The position numbers and the translations under genes were made by a program. Shown here one piece after another: positions 25,266 to 34,221 of a stretch of DNA of 64,000 bases (its first letter is position 1; every line of letters starts with the position of its first letter). This stretch comes from Devosia aquimaris (GTDB taxonomy: Bacteria > Pseudomonadota > Alphaproteobacteria > Rhizobiales > Devosiaceae), in NCBI RefSeq assembly GCF_020169335.1, contig NZ_JAIEZN010000001.1, forward strand, positions 1,071,426 to 1,135,425, written 5' to 3'. The notes under the pieces are model-generated. The model saw nothing but the letters and a program-made list of their open reading frames with translations. It had not been told where the DNA came from and did not search any database.

Positions 25266-27973
25266 TGCTGTCGGCTGACTTCGTCATCGCCACCGCCGTA
25301 GGCTACGTGGGCCTGCTGTTCGTGCTGGCGTTTTTTGGTGACCGCCGTGCGCGGGCCAATACCAAGTCATTTCTCCATTCGCCCGCGGTCTATACCCTCT
25401 CAATCTCGGTTTATTGCACCAGTTGGACTTTCTACGGTGCCGTCGGCAACGCCGCCCGCAGCGGGCTGGAGTTCCTGACCATCTATCTTGGACCCACGCT
25501 GGTCTTCGTCGGTTGGTGGTTCTTGCTGCGGCGATTGGTGCGCATAAGCCACGATCAGCGCATCACTTCGCTGGCGGACCTGCTGTCATCGCGCTTCGGC
25601 AAGTCCAACCGGCTGGCCGTATTGGTCACCTGTATCGCCGTGATCGGCATAGCGCCCTATATCGCGTTGCAGCTCAAGGCCGTGACGTCCTCGATCCAGG
25701 CCGTCGCCGGATCGTCCGAATTCGGCCAGGGGAGCCTAGCCGGCATTGACGATGTCGGACTGGCCTTCGGCATTGCCGCCGCCATGGCGCTGTTCACAAT
25801 TCTCTTCGGCACACGCCACGTCGACGCCAAGGAGCAACACCATGGCGTTGTGGCCGCTATTGCCTTCGAAGCCGTGGTCAAGCTGGCGGCCCTGCTGGGG
25901 GTCGGGATCTTCGTCGTTTACGTCGGCGGGGGCCTTGAGCCGATCTTCCGCCGCGCTGCCGAGATGGGCGTTAGTGCGCCCACCGAGAACAGCTTTGGCG
26001 ACCGCTGGGTGACCACGCTTGTGCTTTCGGTCGCTGCGATCGTCTGCTTGCCGCGGCAGTTCCAGGTGACGGTGGTTGAGAACTCGGACGAGAGCCACCT
26101 GCGCGTCGCCGGCTGGGCCTTTCCGGCCTACATGTTGCTGATGAGCCTGTTCATCCTGCCTATTGCCGTGTTCGGGCTCACCGTCATGCCGGCCGGCTCC
26201 AACCCGGACATGTTCGCGCTGACCCTGCCGATGTTCTATGGCCAAAGCCCACTGGCACTGCTGGCGTTTATCGGTGGCTTCTCGTCGGCCACCTCCATGA
26301 TCATTCTGGAATCGATCGCCCTGTCGATCATGGTCTCCAACCACATTATCATGCCGCTGGTCCTGCGCTTCAGTTCGGGCCAGCCCAGCGCCGACGGGCA
26401 GGGGGTCAGCCACCTGCTTCTGGTCGCCCGGCGCGTCTCGATCATTCTCATCCTCTCGCTGGGCTTTTTCTATTTCTTCTTCACCCGCGACTCCAACGCC
26501 CTGGCGCCCATTGGACTGATCTCGTTCACCGCCATTGCCCAGTTTTTCCCGGCTGTTCTGGCAGCACTGTTCTGGCGAGATGCGTCGCTCAAGGGCGCGA
26601 CTGCCGCCATTGCCGCAGGTTTTGTCATCTGGGTCTGGTGCAGCTTTCTGCCATCGTTCGAATCGGTGTCGCCGCAAGTGGCCATGCTGGTGCAGCACGG
26701 GCCCTGGGGCATTGCCTGGTTGCGCCCGGAAGCCTTGTTCGGTCTCGACCGCCTCGATCCGCTGTCGCACGCTGCCTTCTGGAGCCTCACCATCAATGTC
26801 GTCACGCTCACCGTTGTGTCGCTGCTGACCAAACAATCGGCGCTTGAGCGCATCCAGTCGACGCTCTTTGTCGATGTCTTCCGGCGCGGTGCAGCGCAGC
26901 GTGGCAACTTCGTTCGTGGGTCCGCGACAGCCAACGATCTGTTCTTCGTGGCGGAACGCGTCTTGGGTGAGCGGCGTGCCGCGGCGCTCTTCGAGACGGC
27001 GGCCCGCGAGATTGGCGTTGATCCCGACATGCTCGAGCCGTCGCCGGCCTTCATTGGCAAGCTCGAGCGGGAACTGGCTGGCTCGATCGGGGCTGCCTCG
27101 GCCCATGTCATGCTGTCAAAAGTGGTGTCGGGCAGCGATGTGTCGCTCGAAGAGATGATGCAGATGGCCGATGAGACCCAGCAGGTCATTGAATATTCTC
27201 AGCAGCTGGAGAAGACCTCTGCAGAACTGCGTTCCACCGCTCAGAAGCTTGAGGATGCCAACACACAGCTCCGGGAGCTTGATAGCCAGAAGGACGAGTT
27301 CCTCAGCCAGGTGAGTCACGAGGTCCGCACACCCATGACCTCGATCCGGTCGTTTTCCGAAATCCTGCTCGATCCGCAGGGGATCGATGACGTCCAGCGG
27401 CAACACTTTGTCTCGACAATTCACCAGGAAAGCCTGCGGCTGACCCGACTGCTGGATGAGATCCTTGATCTTTCCGCTCTTGAGCGGGGTGAGCGCAGTT
27501 GGGAAAACCGTCCTGTTGATGCCGAAGCCGCATTGGAGCGGGCCCTGCAGGTGTGTGATGCACTGCTGCGGCAGCGGGACATGCGGGTCGAACAGGGGCC
27601 GCGCGCTGGCTGCACTATGGTGGAGGGCGACGCAGACCGGTTGTGTCAGGTCTTCATCAACCTGATTTCCAACGCGGTCAAATACAACAATGCCACCAAG
27701 GCAGTGCTACGCGTTACCTCGTCCGTTCGCGCCGGAAGCTATGTGGTGGAGATCGCCGACAATGGTCCCGGCATACCCAAGAGCGAGCGCACGCTGATCT
27801 TCGAGAAATTTTCGCGCGGGCAACATGGGGCGAGCGACCAGAGCGGCGCAGGCTTGGGCCTGGCGATTTCCCGACAGATCATTGCCCGCATGAACGGCAC
27901 GCTCGATCTCGTTCCAAGCCCGCTGGGCGGCGCATGCTTCCGCGTGCGCCTTCCAGTCGTTGGCGCAGGCTAA
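25265..27973 (+). CDS. Sodium:solute symporter-histidine kinase fusion (CbrA/CrbS-like)
   Basis: 902-residue sensor. Residues 1-530 are an SSS-family transporter with about 13 helices. Residues about 545-620 look like a STAC linker (ANDLFFVAERVLGERRAAAL), followed by a coiled coil (about 630-675). HisKA follows, with H-box FLSQVSHEVRTPM (His about 684), then HATPase with N-box VFINLISNAVKYNN, G1 ADNGPGIP and G2 GAGLGLAISR. No PAS and no C-terminal receiver, unlike CrbS, so it is a leaner architecture. Homologues sense acetate, histidine or related solutes. The ATG at 25265 (TGATG, with GGAGG upstream) is preferred over a GTG 3 bases earlier. Its stop overlaps that of the convergent channel gene. 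Confidence 0.92.
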   Translation: MLSADFVIATAVGYVGLLFVLAFFGDRRARANTKSFLHSPAVYTLSISVYCTSWTFYGAVGNAARSGLEFLTIYLGPTLVFVGWWFLLRRLVRISHDQRITSLADLLSSRFGKSNRLAVLVTCIAVIGIAPYIALQLKAVTSSIQAVAGSSEFGQGSLAGIDDVGLAFGIAAAMALFTILFGTRHVDAKEQHHGVVAAIAFEAVVKLAALLGVGIFVVYVGGGLEPIFRRAAEMGVSAPTENSFGDRWVTTLVLSVAAIVCLPRQFQVTVVENSDESHLRVAGWAFPAYMLLMSLFILPIAVFGLTVMPAGSNPDMFALTLPMFYGQSPLALLAFIGGFSSATSMIILESIALSIMVSNHIIMPLVLRFSSGQPSADGQGVSHLLLVARRVSIILILSLGFFYFFFTRDSNALAPIGLISFTAIAQFFPAVLAALFWRDASLKGATAAIAAGFVIWVWCSFLPSFESVSPQVAMLVQHGPWGIAWLRPEALFGLDRLDPLSHAAFWSLTINVVTLTVVSLLTKQSALERIQSTLFVDVFRRGAAQRGNFVRGSATANDLFFVAERVLGERRAAALFETAAREIGVDPDMLEPSPAFIGKLERELAGSIGAASAHVMLSKVVSGSDVSLEEMMQMADETQQVIEYSQQLEKTSAELRSTAQKLEDANTQLRELDSQKDEFLSQVSHEVRTPMTSIRSFSEILLDPQGIDDVQRQHFVSTIHQESLRLTRLLDEILDLSALERGERSWENRPVDAEAALERALQVCDALLRQRDMRVEQGPRAGCTMVEGDADRLCQVFINLISNAVKYNNATKAVLRVTSSVRAGSYVVEIADNGPGIPKSERTLIFEKFSRGQHGASDQSGAGLGLAISRQIIARMNGTLDLVPSPLGGACFRVRLPVVGAG

Positions 27974-28785
27974 TCGCGTCCCTGATCCGGAATATTGAGC
28001 ACATGACCGCAGGCCTTGCAGTGCACGGCGTCAGGATCATGCTTCTGCAGGCCGCATTGCGGGCAGGGGAAGTGCACCTTGTTGGGGCGAAAGATGGCTT
28101 GCGCCAGGCGCACAAACAGCGAGATGCCCACGATCATGATGGCAATCGAGGCCAGTTTCCCGCCAGTGCCGGGAAGGGTGATGTCCCCAAATCCGGTAGT
28201 GGTGACGGTGGCGACTGTAAAGTAGAGCGCGTCGACATAGCCGCTGATGCCGGTGTCCCCCCTGTTCGAAAAGGAGACGTAGACAAAGCCCGTGACCACG
28301 AATAGGAACACCAACAGGTTGATCACCGCCTGGATGGGTTCGCGATAGCCTATCAGCCCAAGGCGCCGCAGTGGTCGCCAGAACAGCGGGCTTCGGGTCA
28401 GCGTCCACAAGCGCAGGATGCGCAGGAACCCCAGGTTGATCAACCAGACGGGCAGCAACAATGAGATCAGGATGAGGAAGTCCAGGATCACTGGCACCTG
28501 CTTGGCCCAGCGCACCGTATCCGTTGCGGCAAGGGCCCGCGCCCCCAGGTCCAGCGCCAGTAGCGCGGCAATGGACAGGTCGATCCAGAGGAACGACTCA
28601 TTCTCGCGCAACAGTGGTGCTGCAATGAAGAACACGACGATCGCCAGATCGACCACCAATACGGCGAACTGGAACCGTTGAGCTGGCCGCGACTGGCTGT
28701 GGTAAAGCAGGCGCAGTCTGGAGCGGAGCCGGTGGAATCGGCCGGGAGGATTGGGGCGTGTCGAGGTGGCTTCTGTCTGGGTCAT
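27970..28785 (-). CDS. Potassium channel family protein with C-terminal zinc ribbon
   Basis: About 271 residues. Four hydrophobic segments precede the pore, the last one followed by Arg-rich LRILRLWTLTR (about 121-131), so a voltage-sensor-like S1-S4 is plausible. The pore helix and selectivity filter TTTGFGD (about 195-201) differ from the usual TxGYG by Phe, which is accepted in many bacterial channels. After S6 comes a zinc ribbon with CPQCG (241-245) and CKACG (256-260). ATG 28785 is chosen after AGAGGTGC; longer in-frame starts are less convincing. Stop codons overlap with the convergent kinase gene at TAA/TAG. Confidence 0.85.
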   Translation of the reverse strand: MTQTEATSTRPNPPGRFHRLRSRLRLLYHSQSRPAQRFQFAVLVVDLAIVVFFIAAPLLRENESFLWIDLSIAALLALDLGARALAATDTVRWAKQVPVILDFLILISLLLPVWLINLGFLRILRLWTLTRSPLFWRPLRRLGLIGYREPIQAVINLLVFLFVVTGFVYVSFSNRGDTGISGYVDALYFTVATVTTTGFGDITLPGTGGKLASIAIMIVGISLFVRLAQAIFRPNKVHFPCPQCGLQKHDPDAVHCKACGHVLNIPDQGRD

Positions 28786-28943
28786 GATACGCACCTCTGC
28801 ATATGTCGCTCCATTTGACTTGTCACGGTGCTGCAGCAGGCGCATGTGACTGCTGTGTTTCTCGTTCGGCCGGTGCCGTGGCGTCGCATCATGCGCCGAT
28901 GGTCTTGCCGAACTCTGCACATCGCCAAGCAAGGTAAATTCCG

Positions 28944-29444
28944 ATGACTGTGTCCCTATACGACGTGTCCGTGCCTGTCTTCACCCGCATGCTGACCAAT
29001 CTGTTGTCCATCATGGACAAAGCCGAGGCCAATGCTGCCGATCGGAAGTTCGACACTTCCGTACTGTCCAACGCCCGTTTGGCGCCCGACATGATCCCGT
29101 TCCGCGGCCAGATCATGATCGCAACCGATCACGTCAAGGGCTGCGTCTCGCGCCTTGCCGGTCACGAGGTTCCGTCCTGGCCCGACACCGAGGAGACCTT
29201 CGACCAGCTGCGCACCCGTATTCGCAAAGCGCTCGACCTTCTCGCCACCACCAAGCGCGAGGACTTCGTCGACAGCGCCACCCGCCAGGTAACGCTCAAG
29301 CTCGGTGGCAACGATGTGACCATGGCGGGGCTTGACTATCTCAACCAGCGCGCCCTGCCGAATTTCTACTTCCACGTGACCACGGCATACGCCATTTTGC
29401 GGGCCAATGGGGTGCCGATCGGCAAGCGCGACTACATCGGCTGA
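28944..29444 (+). CDS. DUF1993 family protein
   Basis: 166-residue soluble protein of the DUF1993 family (DinB-like helical bundle). Recognisable parts are the opening SLYDVSVPVFTRMLTNL, the central LAPDMIPFRGQIMIATDHVKG (in two overlapping pieces) and the late ALPNFYFHVTTAYAILRANGV. The function is unknown; it is often found in proteobacteria as a single gene, as here. A strong hairpin follows its stop by 16 bases. Confidence 0.85.
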   Translation: MTVSLYDVSVPVFTRMLTNLLSIMDKAEANAADRKFDTSVLSNARLAPDMIPFRGQIMIATDHVKGCVSRLAGHEVPSWPDTEETFDQLRTRIRKALDLLATTKREDFVDSATRQVTLKLGGNDVTMAGLDYLNQRALPNFYFHVTTAYAILRANGVPIGKRDYIG

Positions 29445-29460
29445 ACGGTTCGATAGCGCC

Positions 29461-29508
29461 TTGCGTCGCCCCGTGCTGGCAACAAGCAGTTGCCGCGGGG
29501 CGGCGCAA
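29461..29508 (+). terminator. Long hairpin terminator after the DUF1993 gene
   Basis: TTGCGTCGCCCCG (29461-29473) pairs with CGGGGCGGCGCAA (29496-29508) with one G-U pair; inside, GGCAA (29478-29482) pairs with TTGCC (29490-29494). The 3' side continues AGGTTATTTG. The fold is unusually long for a simple terminator. Confidence 0.65.
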
Positions 29509-29610
29509 AGGTTATTTGCAGCCACTGCATTCCGCGCGCGGGTTGCGGCGCGCTATGGGAAATAGCGTCCCGGCGACCGTCGCAAAGCCCCGGACCAGCA
29601 TGAGGCAAGC

Positions 29611-30354
29611 ATGAAACTGGCATTCGTCATTCCGGCCTATAACGAAGAGGCGCTGATCGGCAAATGCCTGGAATCGGTCGTGGCCGAAGTGGCCCGTGCC
29701 AAGGTCGACGCCGACATCATCGTCGTCAACAACGCGTCTACTGACCGTACCGGCGAGATTGCTCGTAGTTTCCCCACAGTGCGTGTGGTTGATGAACCCA
29801 AGAAGGGGCTGGTCAACGCGCGCGATGCCGGCTTTGCCGCCAGCGAAGGCTTTGACCTCGTCGCCAATATCGACAGCGACACCATCGTCCCGCCCGGCTG
29901 GCTCGATACCGTCTTCAGCGAATTCAACCGCGATCCCAAGCTGGTCTGCCTCAGCGGACCCTATGTCTATTATGACATGAGCGCCTGGAACCGCTTCCTG
30001 GTGAATGCCTTTTATGGCCTTACTTGGCTGATCTACGTGCTCAACCGCTATGTGCTGCGCGTCGGCTCAGTGGTGCAGGGCGGCAATTTCGTCTTCAAGC
30101 GCGCCGCCTGGCAGCAGGTTGGCGGCTATGACCGCTCGATCGAATTCTTCGGCGAAGACACCGACGTGGCCGTGCGCCTCTCCAAGGTCGGCGCGGTCAA
30201 ATGGACCTTCGCACTCAAGATGAAGACATCCGGCCGTCGTCTTGAGAAGGAAGGCGTCTTCCGCACGGCGGGGACCTATACGCTCAACTTCTTCTGGGTC
30301 ACCTTCCGCGGCAAGCCGGCCACCAAGGCCTATACCGATATCCGCCCGGACTGA
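29611..30354 (+). CDS. Glycosyltransferase family 2
   Basis: 247-residue GT-A fold glycosyltransferase. The nucleotide-binding start is FVIPAYNEEALIGKCLES (about 5-22), the DxD-type metal site is NIDSDTIVPPGW (about 89-100), and the acceptor/catalytic region has GGYDRSIEFFGEDTDVAVRL (about 171-190) with an ED motif. A hydrophobic segment at about 135-150 (NAFYGLTWLIYVLNRYVL) suggests membrane contact. Acceptor and donor are unknown. It stands alone, preceded by a 166-base gap that contains the hairpin of the previous gene. Confidence 0.88.
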   Translation: MKLAFVIPAYNEEALIGKCLESVVAEVARAKVDADIIVVNNASTDRTGEIARSFPTVRVVDEPKKGLVNARDAGFAASEGFDLVANIDSDTIVPPGWLDTVFSEFNRDPKLVCLSGPYVYYDMSAWNRFLVNAFYGLTWLIYVLNRYVLRVGSVVQGGNFVFKRAAWQQVGGYDRSIEFFGEDTDVAVRLSKVGAVKWTFALKMKTSGRRLEKEGVFRTAGTYTLNFFWVTFRGKPATKAYTDIRPD

Positions 30355-30483
30355 TCACAAAAGCGACCAAATCGCGCCGGCGTGGTCACCCGACGTTAAG
30401 TCTCCCAAGCGGGACAGAATCAGGCGATGCTAACGCTGCGCTAGACTAGCGCTGCCGCATGGTGCGGCCGGGGCCGGAACGCC

Positions 30484-32340
30484 ATGTCGATCCCCAGCCA
30501 GTTCCCCCAGATCATTGCCGCTGCACGCGGAACCGCGCTGCAGGCCTTGGCTTTGCAGGCTGGCCAGACTCTCGAGGGCAAGGTCATCGGCCCGGCGCCA
30601 AATGGTGGTACCCAGGTCCAGATCGCCGGCCAGTCGCTCAACTTGCTGTTACCGCTGGCCGCCAAGGCGGGGGACATCCTCAAGTTTGACGTTCAGGGCA
30701 CCGGCGCACAATTGCGTCTCGCTATCCAGGCCGCAAGCATCAAGGCGCTCTCGCTCCCCGGTGCACCATCGCCCCAGGCCCAACCTGCGCCCCAGGCCAG
30801 AACGACCCTGCCTTTGCCCAATGCCGCCACCACGCTCGTTGTTGAGCCCCGCCCAGGCCAGGCGCCGACACCCCAGGGACAAAGCGCAACGCCCCCCGGC
30901 ACCCAAACCGCGACTACGCTTACTGGCACATCTGCGTCGGCGCCCATCCCCGCCGCCCAGCCAGCGGCAAACCCAGCGCCCCCACCAACCGCCGCATCTG
31001 CCGCAACGCCTGCTGCGGCAACGCCTGCTTCCACAACCCCTGCTGCCATCGCGCCATCGCAGGCCGCGCCGCCCGGCGCTGGTGCCGCTTCGCCCGCGTC
31101 CACACCGGCAGGCCCTCCTGGTGCCGCCAGTCCGGTCCAGCCTGCACCGCTGACCACAGCCACGCCAACGCCACCAACTACAGCTTCTGCACCAGTGCCC
31201 TCAGCCGCGGCACCCGTCACGACCTCGCCCGGTCCAACACCCGGCGCACCGATTCCGTCTGCTGCGCCACCACCGACGCAGGCGACCCCAATGGCGCCCA
31301 CCGCCGCGCTGCGCACGGCCTATCCCAGCAGCCCGCCACCGGTCACGGCGCCGACAGCGCCGCAGGCTGGAACCCCAGCAATGTTGCCCGGTGCTGTGGC
31401 GCCAAACTCTGCAGTCGTTCCTCCACCGCAGGCCACAGCGCCCCAAGCTGCGCTGGCCCAGATGGTGCAAGCTGCGTTGCCACGGCAGAACAGCATCGCC
31501 AGTCTGACGGCTGCGCTGACAGCCGTAGCCGGCAAGGTCGCGCTGCCCGAGCCTGTCATTCGCGCCGCCCAGCAGGTATTGGCCAATCGCGTTGTGCTTG
31601 ATGGTGGCAAGCTCAACGGCGCTGCCTTGCAAAAGGCTGTGCTTGGCTCTGGTATCTTCCAGGAGGCTGCCTTGGGCGATGCCACGGCGCGCTTGCCCAC
31701 GGCCCAGACTGACATGAAGTCTGCCCTGCTTGGCTTGCGTCAATCCCTTGCTACCTGGCTGGGTCAGCAGGGCGCTTTGGCAGCCGTGGCCCAGCCTCCG
31801 CCGCCCTTGCGTGGCCAGGTGCCCCGAGCCAAGGGGCCCTTGCCGGCGCCTGTTGATCCCGCCAGTGGTTCGGAGTCCGTCGGCAAGCAGTTGCTGGACC
31901 GTACCGATGCCGCGCTGTCCCGCATGCGCCTGCACCAACACGCATCCTTGCCCGACCCCGCCACCCGCAATGCCGATTGGAGCCTGGACCTGCCGGTGGT
32001 CATCTCCGGCCAGCAGACGCTTTTGCAGATGCAGATCCATCGCGATGAACATGGCGCCAGCGAGGACCAAAACGAACGCGGTTGGCAGATGCGCTTTGCC
32101 ATGAACGTACCCGACATGGGCGAGGTTGGCGCACAGGTCACGCTGCGCGGTCGCACCACCGGCGTGATGCTCTGGGCTGCTGATGCGGAGACATCGGCGG
32201 CGCTCGAATCCGAAATCAATGCCCTGCGCGACACTCTGGCGAGCGTCGGTCTGCAACCCGGTTCGGTTATCGTGCGCCATGGTGCGCCGCAGACGCCAGC
32301 ACCCGGTCCTTCCGGCCATTTCGTGGATGCCCGTTCATGA
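30484..32340 (+). CDS. fliK: Flagellar hook-length control protein FliK-like
   Basis: 618-residue protein with three regions: an N-terminal hydrophilic/beta part, a long Pro/Ala/Thr-rich disordered stretch (about 95-330) and a compact C-terminal domain (about 500-600; LLQMQIHRDE, GEVGAQVTLRGRTTGVMLW) resembling the FliK C-terminal domain that switches the export gate from hook to filament substrates. The low-complexity centre fits the molecular-ruler role. The fhlB-like gene overlaps its end by 4 bases, an arrangement that supports the call. No other flagellar gene is in the window. Confidence 0.75.
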   Translation: MSIPSQFPQIIAAARGTALQALALQAGQTLEGKVIGPAPNGGTQVQIAGQSLNLLLPLAAKAGDILKFDVQGTGAQLRLAIQAASIKALSLPGAPSPQAQPAPQARTTLPLPNAATTLVVEPRPGQAPTPQGQSATPPGTQTATTLTGTSASAPIPAAQPAANPAPPPTAASAATPAAATPASTTPAAIAPSQAAPPGAGAASPASTPAGPPGAASPVQPAPLTTATPTPPTTASAPVPSAAAPVTTSPGPTPGAPIPSAAPPPTQATPMAPTAALRTAYPSSPPPVTAPTAPQAGTPAMLPGAVAPNSAVVPPPQATAPQAALAQMVQAALPRQNSIASLTAALTAVAGKVALPEPVIRAAQQVLANRVVLDGGKLNGAALQKAVLGSGIFQEAALGDATARLPTAQTDMKSALLGLRQSLATWLGQQGALAAVAQPPPPLRGQVPRAKGPLPAPVDPASGSESVGKQLLDRTDAALSRMRLHQHASLPDPATRNADWSLDLPVVISGQQTLLQMQIHRDEHGASEDQNERGWQMRFAMNVPDMGEVGAQVTLRGRTTGVMLWAADAETSAALESEINALRDTLASVGLQPGSVIVRHGAPQTPAPGPSGHFVDARS

Positions 32341-32609
32341 GCGATGCTCCCAAGGACCGCGCTCTCGCCATAGCCCTTCAATACGAAAGAGGCACGCGCG
32401 ACGCCCCGCGGGTCGTGGCCAAGGGCAGGGGCCTTGTGGCCGAGCGCATCGTCGCCCTTGCCGAGGAGAATGGCATCATCATCGAAGCCAATCCTGTCCT
32501 GGCCCAGGCCCTGAGCAGTGTGCCCATCGACGACAGCATACCGCTAGAGCTCTACGAGGCCGTCGCCATCGTGATCGGCTATGTGTTGCGCACCAGCAAG
32601 AAGACCTGA
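32337..32609 (+). CDS. FhlB-like protein (stand-alone FlhB cytoplasmic domain)
   Basis: 90-residue protein equivalent to the C-terminal cytoplasmic domain of the export-gate protein FlhB: ALAIALQYERGTRDAPRVVA, then KGRGLVAERIVALAEENGI and a hydrophobic end (LYEAVAIVIGYVL). The NPTH autocleavage motif of FlhB is absent, as expected of FhlB/YlxH-type orphans. It overlaps the fliK-like gene by ATGA, and the pairing suggests both act in substrate-specificity switching of flagellar export. Confidence 0.85.
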   Translation: MSDAPKDRALAIALQYERGTRDAPRVVAKGRGLVAERIVALAEENGIIIEANPVLAQALSSVPIDDSIPLELYEAVAIVIGYVLRTSKKT

Positions 32610-32687
32610 ATTGAACGGCTGCCCATTGCAGGGCGGCGTACTGGTTCCCATGTCCTCTCCAGACAGTTTTTGTCACGGAGGTGCATC

Positions 32688-33188
32688 ATGCCCAACCAGC
32701 AGGACCAGCAGGCCATCAGTGATCTGTTTGACCGTATCGAGGATGTGGCCCGCACAAGCGCGCCCCGCGACCGCGACGCCGAGCACCTGATCCAGCAGAG
32801 GCTGCAGGCCTTCCCGCCCGCACCCTACTATCTGGCCCAGGTGGTGGTGATGCAGGATCAGGCATTGCGCGAGGCCCGCGCGCGCGTTGAAGAACTCGAA
32901 CGTGAGCGTGAGCGCCCCCGTGGACCATGGGATCGCACTGGCGCGCGTGGCGATTGGGCGGAACAGCCGGCGCGCGGGCAGGGCGGTGGTTTCCTCGCCG
33001 GTGCCGCGCAGACGGCCCTGGGCGTCACCGGCGGCATGTTGCTGGGCAGCGCCCTGGCTGGCCTGTTCAGTGGCGGTGCACACGCCAGCGAAACCGATCA
33101 GCCCGCTGCTGACGATTCCGGCACAGATGTCGACTCCGGCGGCTTTGACATGGACGACAGCGGCTTTGACATGGGCGGCGATTTCTAG
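32688..33188 (+). CDS. DUF2076 family protein
   Basis: 166-residue protein. The N-terminal helical part (QQAISDLFDRIEDVA, then AEHLIQQRLQAFPPAPYYLA) is the DUF2076 signature, followed by a coiled-coil (QALREARARVEELERERE), a Gly-rich hydrophobic segment (GVTGGMLLGSALAGLFSGG) that could insert in a membrane, and an acidic Asp/Gly tail with two repeats of SGGFDM/DSGFDM. Function unknown; usually described as periplasmic or membrane-associated ligand-binding. ATG 32688 follows ACGGAGG. Confidence 0.85.
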   Translation: MPNQQDQQAISDLFDRIEDVARTSAPRDRDAEHLIQQRLQAFPPAPYYLAQVVVMQDQALREARARVEELERERERPRGPWDRTGARGDWAEQPARGQGGGFLAGAAQTALGVTGGMLLGSALAGLFSGGAHASETDQPAADDSGTDVDSGGFDMDDSGFDMGGDF

Positions 33189-33221
33189 CACGAACCGCCG
33201 TCGATTCCGGCCGGCGCGCCG

Positions 33222-33686
33222 TCAATACTTCTCGTAGAACTCGTTGCCGCCCGCTTCGAGCACATAGTGCATGTTGTTATAGGGAAAGCGCAGCCCGGCA
33301 GTGTGAAAATGCTGGGCGGAGCGCACGCCGGGGTGGCGGGCGCCATTGAGCACCTGGTCGGCCATCTGCGAGGCAAGGACAGCGCCGCTGTCCGTCATCC
33401 GCTTGGTCATCACGCCTTGGGCAAACTGGTTCTTCTGGCCCACGACGCCGCAGATGGACTTGGGATAGCGCGGATCATTCACCCGGTTCATGACCACTGT
33501 GCCGACAGCAAGCATGCCTTCGGCGCTGGAGCGGTTGGATTCGAAATACATGGCCCGCATCAGGCATTCCTTGGGGCTCAATTGCGCCGTGCCGAAACTG
33601 ATCCCGAACAGGCTGCAGCCACCCAGGCTGGACGCGACGACCGCGAGCGCTGCGGCCTGAAGCACCGCTTTGATCGTGTTTCGCAT
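33222..33686 (-). CDS. SleB-type cell wall hydrolase, putative lipoprotein
   Basis: 154 residues. An N-terminal signal with lipobox LGGC (about 19-22) suggests a lipid-anchored protein. The rest is a SleB/cell wall hydrolase domain: CLMRAMYFESNRSSAEGM (Glu in FES is the likely catalytic acid), VGTVVMNRVNDPRYPKSICGVV and the C-terminal QHFHTAGLRFPYN segment. It would cleave peptidoglycan glycan strands during growth or remodelling. The ATG at 33686 follows GAGGATTGCCC. Confidence 0.88.
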   Translation of the reverse strand: MRNTIKAVLQAAALAVVASSLGGCSLFGISFGTAQLSPKECLMRAMYFESNRSSAEGMLAVGTVVMNRVNDPRYPKSICGVVGQKNQFAQGVMTKRMTDSGAVLASQMADQVLNGARHPGVRSAQHFHTAGLRFPYNNMHYVLEAGGNEFYEKY

Positions 33687-33900
33687 GGGCAATCCTCAAG
33701 TGTTGCAATTGTGCAATTACCCGCGAATATGACTCTTCAGGCTTAAGGAAAGTCTGAGCCGGAAGGTTAGCAAAACCCTAACGTCGCTCCAGGTCGACCT
33801 CACCCCCATGTGGCAGGTTCAAAGGCGCACGCCCCCCTTGGAACGCCCTTGCTGTGACACTACATCCAGTTGGATCGCGATCGCCGAAAAGGGACAGTCT

Positions 33901-34221
33901 GTGGCCAAACACCGTGCACGCCTCGACCGACAGTTTGACAGGCTACAACGCAGCGTGCCGCCTCAGGTTGTGGGCATGCTGAGTAGCCTTCGCCGTCCCG
34001 AAGCGCGTTGGATTCGTGTCCCGCTCGGTTTTCTTTTGGTGCTTGGCGGCATTTTCAGCTTCCTGCCGGTCCTGGGCATCTGGATGCTACCCCTAGGGCT
34101 CTTGCTGCTGGCCATCGACCTTGCCTTCCTGCAGGGCCCCGTGAATCTCGCCATCGTGAGGGGACTGCGGAAGTGGACAATCTGGCGGCGCGCCCGCCGC
34201 GACCGCAAGCTACACCGCTAG
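33901..34221 (+). CDS. Small two-helix membrane protein
   Basis: About 106 residues from GTG 33901 (preceded by AAAGGGAC); a longer frame from 33808 exists but its extra N-terminus looks non-coding. A basic N-terminal region is followed by a membrane hairpin FLLVLGGIFSFLPVLGIWML and LGLLLLAIDLAFL, and a very basic C-terminus (WRRARRDRKLHR). Similar LPVLGxWMLPLG proteins are common in alphaproteobacteria without known function. Its TAG stop overlaps that of the convergent nucleosidase at CTAG. Confidence 0.7.
   Translation: MAKHRARLDRQFDRLQRSVPPQVVGMLSSLRRPEARWIRVPLGFLLVLGGIFSFLPVLGIWMLPLGLLLLAIDLAFLQGPVNLAIVRGLRKWTIWRRARRDRKLHR

Noticed and set aside
30774..31470. Pro/Ala/Thr-rich tract in the fliK-like gene as a repeat array
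   Set aside because: Low-complexity coding sequence of the molecular-ruler region; no unit repeats in tandem at the DNA level and no CRISPR-like spacers.
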